Part shown: in pieces, positions 26,989 to 35,485 of the stretch
Layout: the number at the start of each line of letters is the position of its first letter
Numbering within the stretch: position 1 is the stretch's first letter
From: Bacilli bacterium
Lineage (GTDB): Bacteria > Bacillota_I > Bacilli_A > RF39 > UBA660
Assembly (NCBI GenBank): GCA_900753325.1
Contig: CAADYO010000018.1
Coordinates: 35,843 to 99,842, forward strand
Length of the DNA: 64,000 nucleotides
Direction: 5' to 3'
The notes under the pieces: model-generated
Databases searched by the model: none
Seen by the model: the letters and a program-made list of their open reading frames with translations, nothing else
Told to the model about the DNA's origin: nothing
Program-made: the position numbers and the translations under genes

Positions 26989-27273
26989 ATGAACTTAATA
27001 CCAAACGTTTCACCAAAAACATTTTCAGTAAGTGCAATAATAGTTGGCTATTTATTAATAGATAATCTAACAGCTAATGAACAAAATGCTTTAGGAAACT
27101 GGTTAATGCTAACTGCACAAGTTTTATGTACAAATGCATTTTATAAACAAGTCCAACAAGAGCGACAAATAAACAATTCTGCATCATCAACAAGTAAGTC
27201 AGAAATAGAAATGTTGGAACAATTAGTAAGCGCTCTTGAAAAAGAATTAAATAGTCTAAAATCAAACATTTGA
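26989..27273 (+). CDS. Conserved small protein of unknown function
   Basis: A 94-residue protein. Residues 1-50 contain NVSPKTFSVSAIIVGYLLID and ANEQNALGNWLMLTAQVL, a pattern I have seen in small hypothetical proteins of spore-forming Clostridia and related bacteria; the last 25 residues are a short coiled coil (EIEMLEQLVSALEKELNSLK). AGGTGG precedes ATG. It sits between a pseudogene and its intact paralogue, both on the opposite strand, and its end overlaps the intact one by 12 bp. No function can be given. Confidence 0.65.
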   Translation: MNLIPNVSPKTFSVSAIIVGYLLIDNLTANEQNALGNWLMLTAQVLCTNAFYKQVQQERQINNSASSTSKSEIEMLEQLVSALEKELNSLKSNI

Positions 27274-27621
27274 TAAAGAGTCACTCTCAACAGAAATAGA
27301 ATCTTGAAAATATAAAAAGCAAATTGTTCCAGCAAAGACCAAGATGCTCCCAATAAGCCTAATCATGTATTTAGAATCATAATTATTTTTTTTCAAATCA
27401 TTATAATTTCTTTTCAAAAAATACAAATATATTATTAAAGTGGCAATTAGAATAGCTTTAAATATTATCATTGCCTTTTTATTTGAAACTCTATCATTTT
27501 CTTTAATAGATTTTTTAATTAATTCATCGCCATAAATATTGCATATTGCAATAACAATATAAACACCCCAAATATAGTTTTCAAATGTTAGTCTTTTTAT
27601 TTCTTCTCCATTTTTCATCAT
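27262..27621 (-). CDS. Hypothetical three-helix membrane protein
   Basis: A 119-residue protein with hydrophobic helices near residues 16-32, 50-66 and 85-105 and a charged loop between the second and third. It has no clear ribosome-binding site before ATGATG. A frameshifted paralogue lies at 26564-26938, with the small conserved gene between them, so a local duplication is likely. Function unknown; compositional similarity to the relic supports that this is a true gene family. Confidence 0.6.
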   Translation of the reverse strand: MMKNGEEIKRLTFENYIWGVYIVIAICNIYGDELIKKSIKENDRVSNKKAMIIFKAILIATLIIYLYFLKRNYNDLKKNNYDSKYMIRLIGSILVFAGTICFLYFQDSISVESDSLSNV

Positions 27622-27699
27622 AATAAAATATATGCTAAATATTTAATTTATTATCTTAATGAATTATGATATAATTTACTAAGAAATCGAGGCGATATT

Positions 27700-29886
27700 A
27701 TGGTAAAACACGAGCTACTTGCCCCAGCTGGAAATATGGAATGTTTAAAGCAAGCTATTTTTAATGGAGCAGACGCTGTATACGTTGGTTGTAAAAATTT
27801 TGGTGCTAGAAAATTCGCTAGCAATTTTTCAAATGATGAAATAATAGAAGCAATAAAATTATGTCATCTTTATGGTGTCAAAATTTATGCAACAATGAAT
27901 ACTTTAGTTAAGAACAATGAAGTAGTTGAATTTTTAAATCAAGTTGAGTTTCTTCATAGAAATGGCATAGATGCAATTTTAATTCAGGATTTTGGTATGC
28001 TTTGCTTAGTTCGTGAAAAATATCCCAATTTAGAGATTCATGCTTCAACACAAGCAAATACTTCATCAAAACAAACTGCCGAGTTATTTTATAAACTTGG
28101 TGTAAAAAGAGTGGTATTCTCCCGTGAAATGTCACTTGAAGAGATAAATTCCATAGACATCCCTATCGAAAAAGAAGTATTTATTCATGGTGCTCTTTGC
28201 ATATGTTATTCTGGGTGTTGCCTTATGAGTAGTCAAATAGGAAACAGGTCAGGTAACAGGGGTGAATGTGCCGGAAGCTGTCGCCTACCATATACTTTAG
28301 AATGTAATGGAAAAATAATAAGCAAGAATAAATATTTACTAAGTACTAAAGAATTGAATTCCACAGAAAATTTTAAAGCATTATTAGAAAGTAATATTGA
28401 GTGTTTTAAAGTAGAAGGAAGAATGAAAAGTCCTGAGTACGTTGGTTTTATTACTAGACTTTATCGTCAACTAATTGATGACTACGAAAATGTCAATATT
28501 AAAGAAAAAATTAATGAATTAAAAACAATTTTTAACAGGGGCTTCACCAAAGGACACTTATTTAATTGTACTGAAGAAGAATTAATGAATAGAGAAAGCC
28601 CTAATCACATAGGCTTAAAAATAGGGCAAGTAGTAGAAATGGACAATGATAAAATAAAGATAAAATTAACAAAGCCATTGAATCAACAGGACGGAATTCG
28701 CTTTCTAAAATCCAATAAAGGTCTAATAGTAAATTATTTATATAATAAAGATAAAAAATTAACAAATCATGTTGCCTCAGGTGACATCTGCTATATAGAT
28801 AATAAAATAAATTTAACAGAAAAAGATATAGTTTCAAAAACATTAGATTATAAACTTAATCAAAGTTTAAAAGAACTTCCAGAAAGAAAAGTTCCAATCA
28901 GAATAGCTGTCAAGGCATTAATAGGTCAAAATTTACAAATAGAATTATTTGATGGTATTAATCAAATAACTTCATTAGGAAATGTTATAGAAAAAGCTAT
29001 TAATACACCAATGTCAATAGAACAAATAAAAAGACAAGTAACAAAACTTGGAAACACTGCATTCATCTGTAAAGATATTTTTCTAGAATGCGACCCTAAT
29101 ATTTTTATTCCAATCAAAGAATTAAACGATATACGTCGTCAAGCCATTGCAGCATTAAAGGAAAAACGTGAAAATAGAAAGCCAGAAGTCATTATTAAAG
29201 AACCTATTTTTACTTCTTCTGAAAAAGAAACAATAAGCGGACTAAGTGCTAGTGTTTATACAGAAGAGCAATTACTAGCATGTCAAAATCTAAACATAAA
29301 AAGAATATATACAGCTGATTTTAATCTATATGAGAAATATAAAAACTATAAAAAAGTATATTATAAATTGCCAAGGTGTGATAGAAAAATAACCGAAAAA
29401 ATAATGAACAGAAATATAGTTTCAGATTATTTTAATTTTAAAGCTTTTTCTGACAACATATCAGGCGATTATGGTCTAAATGTATACAATATATATACAG
29501 CCTATTATTTGGAAAAACTCGGCCTAGACACAATTACTATATCCGTTGAATTATCAAAAGAAGAAATAATAGACTTTATTAATACTTATTATCATAGATT
29601 TAATCAGTATCCAAGAATAGAAGTATTAAGCCATGGTCTAATAGAAAATATGATAATTAAAGATAATATTTTATTTTTACCAGAAAACAATTATAGCTAT
29701 AGCTTAATTGATATAAATAAGCGAAAATTTCCAGTGTATTATGATGGTATAAATACTCACGTTTTAAATTTCAAATATGTAAATACAAAACTATCAGACA
29801 AATTCAAAAACAAAGTTCTAACTAGATTAGACTTTTATAATGAAACTTTTGAAGAAGTTTGTAGTATTATAAAAGAGTATCAATAA
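27700..29886 (+). CDS. U32-family peptidase / RlhA-like rRNA hydroxylase
   Basis: A 728-residue protein opening with LLAPAGNMECLKQAIFNGAD and containing VFIHGALCICYSGCCLMS and GNRGECAGSCRLPY near residues 160-195, the Cys-rich iron-sulfur signature of the U32 family. Its length, with the collagenase-like domain and a long C-terminal part, matches the long members such as E. coli RlhA (YdcP), which hydroxylates C2501 of 23S rRNA, rather than the shorter TrhP. The exact substrate is inferred. It is a single-gene unit with CGAGGCG before ATG. Confidence 0.85.
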   Translation: MVKHELLAPAGNMECLKQAIFNGADAVYVGCKNFGARKFASNFSNDEIIEAIKLCHLYGVKIYATMNTLVKNNEVVEFLNQVEFLHRNGIDAILIQDFGMLCLVREKYPNLEIHASTQANTSSKQTAELFYKLGVKRVVFSREMSLEEINSIDIPIEKEVFIHGALCICYSGCCLMSSQIGNRSGNRGECAGSCRLPYTLECNGKIISKNKYLLSTKELNSTENFKALLESNIECFKVEGRMKSPEYVGFITRLYRQLIDDYENVNIKEKINELKTIFNRGFTKGHLFNCTEEELMNRESPNHIGLKIGQVVEMDNDKIKIKLTKPLNQQDGIRFLKSNKGLIVNYLYNKDKKLTNHVASGDICYIDNKINLTEKDIVSKTLDYKLNQSLKELPERKVPIRIAVKALIGQNLQIELFDGINQITSLGNVIEKAINTPMSIEQIKRQVTKLGNTAFICKDIFLECDPNIFIPIKELNDIRRQAIAALKEKRENRKPEVIIKEPIFTSSEKETISGLSASVYTEEQLLACQNLNIKRIYTADFNLYEKYKNYKKVYYKLPRCDRKITEKIMNRNIVSDYFNFKAFSDNISGDYGLNVYNIYTAYYLEKLGLDTITISVELSKEEIIDFINTYYHRFNQYPRIEVLSHGLIENMIIKDNILFLPENNYSYSLIDINKRKFPVYYDGINTHVLNFKYVNTKLSDKFKNKVLTRLDFYNETFEEVCSIIKEYQ

Positions 29887-29948
29887 GAAATTTTCTAGTG
29901 TTAAAATAAAAAAAGTATGATAAAATATTTATAGATAGGAGTGATTGA

Positions 29949-30458
29949 ATGAAAGAAAAAAAAATAGCAGCCAAGAATTACATAATAATCACATTAATCT
30001 TTGCCGCCACAATATGTCTAACTTTATATTTATGCAGCTGCTACAATGTTTATAATGAAAGTCAAAAAGAGATACCTGTAATTAGAGGTACTTTATCAGA
30101 AATAACAGATAGTGATTTTGAACATTATATTATGGAAAATCAAAATTCAAATATATACATGTGTACAGCAAGTAATCTCAAATGTCGAAATTTTGAAAAA
30201 GATTTTAAAAAGTTATTAAAGAAGAAAAATCTTCAAGAATCTTTTATATATTTAAACTTAAGCAATACTAATCAAGAATCTTTTATAAAAAGTTTTAATG
30301 AAAAATATCCATACAAAATAGCATTAACAGAAAATTATCCAGCAATTGTAATATTTGAAGACGGTAAAATAAGTAATCTATTACAAAAAAATAAAGATGA
30401 AGAGCTTACTATGTCTCAAGTAAAACAATTCATAGAATTAAATAAAATAGGAGAGTAA
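29949..30458 (+). CDS. Membrane-anchored thioredoxin-fold protein
   Basis: A 169-residue protein with an N-terminal membrane segment (~12-30) and an exported domain. IYMCTASNLKCRNFEKDFKK occupies the place of the thioredoxin active site, but the cysteines are separated by six residues rather than two; NYPAIVIFEDGKI has the cis-Pro segment of the fold. It may be a redox-inactive or altered thioredoxin-like protein. GGAGTG precedes ATG. It lies upstream of trmL with a 25-bp gap and may share its transcript. Confidence 0.65.
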   Translation: MKEKKIAAKNYIIITLIFAATICLTLYLCSCYNVYNESQKEIPVIRGTLSEITDSDFEHYIMENQNSNIYMCTASNLKCRNFEKDFKKLLKKKNLQESFIYLNLSNTNQESFIKSFNEKYPYKIALTENYPAIVIFEDGKISNLLQKNKDEELTMSQVKQFIELNKIGE

Positions 30459-30483
30459 TCTCCTTTTAGTTAGGAGTAAAATT

Positions 30484-30993
30484 ATGAATAATATTGTCTT
30501 ATATGAACCAGAAATACCACAAAATACTGGTAACATCATGCGTACTTGCGTTGCCACTAATACCAAACTACATCTTATAAAACCATTTGGTTTTGTTTTA
30601 GACGATGCTCATTTAAAAAGATCGGGAGTAAATTATATTGATAAATTAGAATACGAAGTTTACGAAAATTTTGAAGATTTTAAAAAAAAGAATAAAGGAG
30701 TATACTATTATTTTACTAGATATGGTAGAAAGCCACACACTAGTTTTGATTATAGTAACTCAACTAATGAAAATTTATACTTTATTTTTGGAAAAGAATC
30801 AACAGGAATCCCCAAAGAAATACTTCAAAACGACCTAGAACATTGCATGAGAATTCCAATGACAGACAAGGTTCGTGCTCTAAATGTTTCGAATAGTGTT
30901 GCAATTGTAATATATGAAGCATTAAGACAACAAAATTATAATGGACTTTTATTTGAAGAGCCCCATAAAGGTGCTGACTATTTAGAAAGATAA
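30484..30993 (+). CDS. trmL: tRNA (cytidine/uridine-34 2'-O)-methyltransferase TrmL
   Basis: A 169-residue SPOUT-fold enzyme with the family opening IVLYEPEIPQNTGNIMRTCV and the knot motifs FGKESTGIP and MRIPMTDKVRALNVSNSVAI. It methylates the ribose at the wobble position of tRNA-Leu isoacceptors. GGAGTAAAATT precedes ATG. The following gene is another tRNA thiolation-type enzyme, making a small tRNA-modification cluster. Confidence 0.95.
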   Translation: MNNIVLYEPEIPQNTGNIMRTCVATNTKLHLIKPFGFVLDDAHLKRSGVNYIDKLEYEVYENFEDFKKKNKGVYYYFTRYGRKPHTSFDYSNSTNENLYFIFGKESTGIPKEILQNDLEHCMRIPMTDKVRALNVSNSVAIVIYEALRQQNYNGLLFEEPHKGADYLER

Positions 30994-31021
30994 TAATAGA
31001 AAAAAGAAAACCGGTGATAAA

Positions 31022-31834
31022 GTGACAAGAACAGAAGAAATTGAAAGAAGTATAATTACAAAGTATCGAAAAAAAATATGGCGTCCATTTATGAAGGCTA
31101 TACGAGATTATGATTTGATTCAAGAAAATGACAAGGTTGCTGTATGTATTTCTGGAGGAAAAGATTCCAATCTTCTAGCCAAGTGCTTAGAAGAACTTCA
31201 AAAACATGGCAAAGTAAAATTTGATATAGAATATATTGTAATGGATCCAGGCTATAATAAAGTAAACAGAAAAAAAATTATTGATAATGCCAATACACTA
31301 GGTATAAATATTAATATTTTTAACTCGGATATTTTTGATATAACAGATAAATTAGCAAAGGATTCACCATGTTATCTTTGTGCTCGCATGCGTAGAGGAT
31401 TTTTATATGCTCGTGCTCAAGAATTAGGATGTAACAAAATAGCCTTAGGTCATCATTTTGATGATGTAATAGAAACAATATTATTATCGATTTTATATAC
31501 TGGTGAATATAAAAGTATGCTACCAAAACTACATAGTACCAACTTCACTAATATGGAATTGATACGTCCCCTATATCTAGTAAGAGAAGAGGATATTATT
31601 AGCTGGGCAAAATATAATAAACTAGAATTTATTAATTGCGCTTGCAAATTTACGGCAAAAGAAACAAAAAAGGATTCTAAACGCCTTGAAGTAAAAAAAC
31701 TAATCAAAGAATTAGAAAAGAAAAACAAAAACATAGCTTATAATATTTTTGCATCCTCTGAAAATGTTAATATTGATACAGTTCTTGCTATAAAACATAA
31801 TGATGAAAAAGAAAGCTTTTTAAAAAATTACTGA
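31022..31834 (+). CDS. TtcA-like tRNA 2-thiolation enzyme (PP-loop ATPase)
   Basis: A 270-residue PP-loop protein: SGGKDSNLL is the ATP pyrophosphatase loop (~41-49), CYLCARMRRG gives a CxxC that can bind zinc or an iron-sulfur cluster, and GHHFDDVIETILL is the family motif. TtcA and relatives thiolate C32 of tRNA or act on other tRNA positions. The start is GTG behind GGTGATAAA. TGA ends it, which shows that TGA is a stop here. The exact target is uncertain because this family has several subgroups. Confidence 0.85.
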   Translation: MTRTEEIERSIITKYRKKIWRPFMKAIRDYDLIQENDKVAVCISGGKDSNLLAKCLEELQKHGKVKFDIEYIVMDPGYNKVNRKKIIDNANTLGININIFNSDIFDITDKLAKDSPCYLCARMRRGFLYARAQELGCNKIALGHHFDDVIETILLSILYTGEYKSMLPKLHSTNFTNMELIRPLYLVREEDIISWAKYNKLEFINCACKFTAKETKKDSKRLEVKKLIKELEKKNKNIAYNIFASSENVNIDTVLAIKHNDEKESFLKNY

Positions 31835-31849
31835 TATAAATGAATAAAA

Positions 31850-31888
31850 AAAACTCCCTTCTATCACAATTGATTAGAAAGGAGTTTT
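31850..31888 (+). promoter_or_regulatory. Hairpin that sequesters the sigG ribosome-binding site
   Basis: AAAACTCC-C-TTCTA at 31850-31863 pairs with TAGAA-A-GGAGTTTT at 31875-31888 around an 11-base loop: 8 and 5 base pairs with one C/A mismatch. The sigG Shine-Dalgarno AAAGGAG is inside the 3' arm, and ATG follows four bases later. In Bacillus subtilis a stem-loop over the sigG ribosome-binding site is reported to reduce SigG translation, so this may be a conserved control. It might also act as a weak terminator. Confidence 0.75.
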
Positions 31889-31891
31889 AAA

Positions 31892-32668
31892 ATGGCAAAA
31901 TACAAAGTAGAAATAAGTGGTATAAATACAAATGATATAGAGGTATTAAGTAATCAAGAAATGGTTGAACTGTTTAAAAAAATGCAAGCAGGAGATGCTT
32001 TTGCTAGAGAACTTTTAGTTCAAGGAAATTTAAAATTAGTACTATCAATACTAAAAAAATTCAACAATCGCTCTGATAATATGGATGATTTATTTCAAAT
32101 TGGCTGTATAGGTTTACTTAAGGCAATTGACAATTTTGATCTATCACACGAAGTTAAATTTTCAACATATGCTGTACCAATGATTCTTGGTGAAGTAAGA
32201 AGGTATATCAGAGACAATAATTCCATTAGAGTTAGTAGATCATTAAAGGATATTGCCTACAAGACACTAAAAATAAAAGAAAAGTACATTTTAGAAACAG
32301 GTGAAGAACCAAGTATTGATTATATTTCCAAAGAACTACAGCTAGAACCAGCCGAAATAGTAACAGCACTTGATTCTCTAAAAGAACCAGTTAGTATGTT
32401 TGAACCTGTATATAATGATGGTGGAGATACAATATATTTATGTGATCAGATAGAAGATAAAAGAGAAAGTAATACTGATTTTTCAAGCCGTATAGCATTA
32501 GAAGAAGCCCTAGATACATTAGAACAGAGAGAAAGAAAAATATTAGATAACAGATTTATCATTGGAAAAACACAAATGGAAATTGCTGATGAAATAGGTA
32601 TCAGCCAAGCCCAAGTATCAAGATTAGAAAAAAGAGCCATTAAACAATTGAAAAAAGTTCTAAAGTAG
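31892..32668 (+). CDS. sigG: Forespore sigma factor SigG
   Basis: A 258-residue sigma-70 family factor beginning KYKVEISGINTNDIEVLSNQ, very close to the start of Bacillus SigG. Region 2 is highly conserved (NLKLVLSILKKFNNR, MDDLFQIGCIGLLKAIDNFD, VKFSTYAVPMILGE, RYIRDNNSIRVSRS), and region 4 ends with GISQAQVSRLEKRAIKQLKK. It drives late gene expression in the forespore. In Bacillus sigG sits with spoIIGA/sigE and ymxH follows. Here sigE is not in the window but ymxH follows directly. Confidence 0.95.
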   Translation: MAKYKVEISGINTNDIEVLSNQEMVELFKKMQAGDAFARELLVQGNLKLVLSILKKFNNRSDNMDDLFQIGCIGLLKAIDNFDLSHEVKFSTYAVPMILGEVRRYIRDNNSIRVSRSLKDIAYKTLKIKEKYILETGEEPSIDYISKELQLEPAEIVTALDSLKEPVSMFEPVYNDGGDTIYLCDQIEDKRESNTDFSSRIALEEALDTLEQRERKILDNRFIIGKTQMEIADEIGISQAQVSRLEKRAIKQLKKVLK

Positions 32669-32717
32669 TTAATATAAACTAAAAAACATCATATATTTAA
32701 GTGAGCAGGTGATAGTT

Positions 32718-32951
32718 TTGCGCTTATCAGACTTACAAACAAAAAATATAGTTAGTATTAATGATGGCAAAAATATTGGCAATATTATTGATGCAAATGT
32801 TACCAGTGATGGAACAATCGAATCACTAGTAATAGAAGCAAATAAAACACTATTCTCACTAAATAGGGAAAGTGACACTGAAATAAATTGGAAAGATATA
32901 ACTAAAATAGGGGAAGATGTAATTTTAGTTAAAATAAGTTACCATGAGTAA
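32718..32951 (+). CDS. ymxH: YlmC/YmxH PRC-barrel sporulation protein
   Basis: A 77-residue PRC-barrel protein: LRLSDLQTKNIVSINDGKNI and ITKIGEDVILVKI match YlmC/YmxH proteins of spore formers. I use TTG at 32718, because AGGTGA lies five bases before it and the family N terminus begins there; GTG at 32709 overlaps the ribosome-binding site. It lies downstream of sigG and overlaps the yunB start by 8 bp, so a SigG-dependent operon is plausible. Confidence 0.85.
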   Translation: MRLSDLQTKNIVSINDGKNIGNIIDANVTSDGTIESLVIEANKTLFSLNRESDTEINWKDITKIGEDVILVKISYHE

Positions 32952-33651
32952 AAAAAAGGCATTTCTGTTTATAATAATCAGTACAACTATTTCTTCTTTT
33001 TTTTTATTATCCGTACTCGGAAAAAGACTAAACCCTATTTTAGCAAGATATGTTAATATTGAAGCGAAACGCTTTGCAAGTAATATAATAAATTCTTCAG
33101 TAAATGATATTATTTCAGATGGTCTAGATGAAGACTTGTTTAAATTAAGCAAGACAAATGGTAAAATTGAAATTCTAGATTATAATGTTAAGACTGTAAA
33201 TAAACTTTTATCAAAAATAAACAATAGTATTCATAGCAAATTAACGAATTTAGAAGATGGCTATATTAAAGATTTGGCGATATCAGATAATTTTAAAATG
33301 GAAAAAATTACCAAAAATGGAATAGTATGCAAAGTGCCCATGGGTTCACTTCAAAAAAATTCTCTTTTCATAAATGTCGGACCATCAATTCCAATTAGAA
33401 TGTCATTTATTGGTCAAGTTGAGTCAAATCTAAATACCAGTATTAGAGAGTATGGAATTAATTATTTAGCAATTGAAGTAAATGTTCATGTTACTGTAGA
33501 AGAACAAATAATTATGCCAGCAACATCAAGAAAAGAAACTCTATCAATAGAAGCCCCATTAACAGTTAAAATAATTCAAGGAGAAATTCCCGATTTTTAT
33601 ATGTCACCAATAGAGAAAAACTCAGGCATAAACACCTTACCAATAGAGTAA
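32944..33651 (+). CDS. yunB: Sporulation protein YunB
   Basis: A 235-residue protein with an N-terminal membrane segment (~5-24) and an exported domain. LGKRLNPILARYVNIEAKRF and MGSLQKNSLFINVGPSIPIR match YunB, a SigE-dependent mother-cell protein needed for efficient sporulation in Bacillus subtilis. It is translationally coupled to ymxH by overlap ATGAGTAA. In Bacillus yunB is near yutD, and here yutD follows within 31 bp. Confidence 0.9.
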   Translation: MSKKKAFLFIIISTTISSFFLLSVLGKRLNPILARYVNIEAKRFASNIINSSVNDIISDGLDEDLFKLSKTNGKIEILDYNVKTVNKLLSKINNSIHSKLTNLEDGYIKDLAISDNFKMEKITKNGIVCKVPMGSLQKNSLFINVGPSIPIRMSFIGQVESNLNTSIREYGINYLAIEVNVHVTVEEQIIMPATSRKETLSIEAPLTVKIIQGEIPDFYMSPIEKNSGINTLPIE

Positions 33652-33682
33652 CTATTATGCTATAATAAATATGAGGTGGAAT

Positions 33683-33970
33683 ATGAAAAAAGTAGAAATA
33701 AATGGTCAAGAGTATGAAGTAGTCGAAAATATTGGTGATTGCATAGATATTAATGAACTAAAAGAAAAAATAACTGAATATTTTGATGACTTTGACTATA
33801 TCTTTGGCGATTATTCATATGAAAAAGTCAGATTAAAAGGATATAATGATGCATCTAACAAAAAGGTCAATAAAATCAATAATATAAAAGGATTGGAAAA
33901 TTATAAAAAAAATTACTGCAGTTATGGAGCAAAAACCTTTCTCCTAAAAAAAATTAGGCAAAATGCTTGA
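33683..33970 (+). CDS. yutD: YutD-family protein
   Basis: A 95-residue protein with FDYIFGDYSYEKVRLKGYND and the end YCSYGAKTFLLKKI, the hallmarks of YutD (DUF1027). Function unknown in Bacillus. ATG at 33683 has GAGGTGG upstream; an earlier in-frame ATG lies within that ribosome-binding site. Neighbourhood with yunB is conserved with Bacillus. It ends in TGA. Confidence 0.85.
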   Translation: MKKVEINGQEYEVVENIGDCIDINELKEKITEYFDDFDYIFGDYSYEKVRLKGYNDASNKKVNKINNIKGLENYKKNYCSYGAKTFLLKKIRQNA

Positions 33971-34028
33971 ATTTGCTCAGAAATATGTTAAAATATTAAT
34001 ATAAGAATAATATGGGAGGCTATTGTAT

Positions 34029-34304
34029 ATGGTAGAAAATAAAATGGAAAAAAAGATAATGTCAATTGTTTCAAACGATGGATCTATAGAAGAAGTTGAA
34101 GTTATATTGGCATTTGAATTTAAGGATACAAATAAAGAGTACGTAGTATACACAAAAAATGAAAAAGATGAAAACGGCAATATAACAGTATACGTATCAA
34201 ATATAGACCGTTCTGAAGAAGAACCAAAACTATTGGGTGTAGAAAATGAAACTGAATGGAATAAAATAAAAGACGTTTTAAGAGAACTATCTAAGACTGA
34301 ATAA
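34029..34304 (+). CDS. yrzB: YrzB-family protein (DUF1292)
   Basis: A 91-residue protein with IMSIVSNDGSIEEVEVILAF, TNKEYVVYTKNE and WNKIKDVLREL, the DUF1292 pattern found across Bacillota, commonly near ruvX/yrrK genes. GGGAGG precedes ATG at 34029 with a good gap; a TTG at 34023 is too close. Function unknown; possibly a nucleic-acid metabolism accessory. It starts a short operon with the following coiled-coil gene. Confidence 0.8.
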   Translation: MVENKMEKKIMSIVSNDGSIEEVEVILAFEFKDTNKEYVVYTKNEKDENGNITVYVSNIDRSEEEPKLLGVENETEWNKIKDVLRELSKTE

Positions 34305-34319
34305 AAAGGGGGATCAAAA

Positions 34320-35408
34320 ATGTCTATATTAAATAATGTGGAGTTTTCAAGTTTTCGTTTGCAATTAGCTAAGAAAATCCAAGACTCCAAAAAAATTAAA
34401 TTTAAGCAAGAGTCCTATACAAATATTCATAAGAAATATGAGGACTTCTGCTCAAAAGATTCTAGTTCAGAAAGCTCATCAGTACCAATAGAAACAATGC
34501 CTTTTTCTTCGCCAGAAAGCATAGTTATTCATATAACTAATAAGATGTATGAAAAGAAAGAAAGTCAACAGCCAAATCTTAAAGATCGTATATATATGCT
34601 TAAGGTAAAGGGAAATTTGTTACCCCAATTTGTAAGTAGGCGTGCTTTGAAAATAAAAGACACAATGAAAACAAACATGGAAATAAACAATTATAATTCC
34701 ATTATGTATACAGATATTCCTGAAAATAGTAAAGATACTGATATAAAAACAAGTATAGAGGTCAATGAGCCAGCATTAGAAACTATAGAAGTTGAAAATA
34801 ATTTACCAGATGAAAGATTCAAAGTAAGCACAAATGAATCAACAAGTGCAAAAATAGAAAAATATAGTTCAGATCAAAAGAATGAAGAAGCCCAAAAGCC
34901 AGAAAGTATGTTTAGTATATCATCAAGCATGAGTGAAAAGTTCAAATTTGTTGATAACAAAGAAAATGAAGATAGTACTGAAGAAAAAGAACCTGTATCT
35001 CCAATCGTAATAGAAAAGCATTTGGAAAAACCGGTAGAAAAGGAAAATCTAGTAAGTATTGAAAATAACAATAAAAATTCTAATCCAGATGACTTAAAGG
35101 ATTATTTGACTAGAGCAACCAAATTAAAAGAAGAATTAAGCAATGCTCGTAAACAAGTAGAAGAGGCAAAAGCCAAAGCACAAAAGGCAAAAGAAAAGGC
35201 AGCTGCAGAGAAAAAAGAAGCAGAGGCTGTTCAAGAAAAATTAGCTGAAACAATAAAAAAACTAGAAGAACAGAAACGTGAAAGTGAAGAAGAAGTAGAA
35301 AAGTATTTTGCCGAAAGTCAAGAATATGCAGAAAAAGAAAAAGAGTATTCTTCAATGCAAGAAGAATATCAAAATACGATAAATGAATTATTAGCAGTAA
35401 TAGGATAA
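34320..35408 (+). CDS. Coiled-coil protein of unknown function
   Basis: A 362-residue soluble protein. The first ~120 residues are basic and contain no recognised motif, ~130-260 are Glu/Ser/Lys-rich and likely disordered, and ~262-350 form a long coiled coil with alanine heptads (ARKQVEEAKAKAQKAKEKAA). GGGGGATCAAAA precedes ATG. It follows yrzB by 15 bp. No cysteine or catalytic signature is seen. It could be a scaffold, but that is inference. Confidence 0.6.
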   Translation: MSILNNVEFSSFRLQLAKKIQDSKKIKFKQESYTNIHKKYEDFCSKDSSSESSSVPIETMPFSSPESIVIHITNKMYEKKESQQPNLKDRIYMLKVKGNLLPQFVSRRALKIKDTMKTNMEINNYNSIMYTDIPENSKDTDIKTSIEVNEPALETIEVENNLPDERFKVSTNESTSAKIEKYSSDQKNEEAQKPESMFSISSSMSEKFKFVDNKENEDSTEEKEPVSPIVIEKHLEKPVEKENLVSIENNNKNSNPDDLKDYLTRATKLKEELSNARKQVEEAKAKAQKAKEKAAAEKKEAEAVQEKLAETIKKLEEQKRESEEEVEKYFAESQEYAEKEKEYSSMQEEYQNTINELLAVIG

Positions 35409-35422
35409 TAATCAGAAGTTTA

Positions 35423-35457
35423 AAAAACAAATAACGAGAATTTATTTGTTTTTTTTA
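35423..35457 (+). terminator. Intrinsic terminator after the coiled-coil gene
   Basis: AAAACAAATA / TATTTGTTTT-type stem followed by a long T-run. Confidence 0.75.
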
Positions 35458-35485
35458 TCATAAAATTGATTGAGTTGATACAAAT

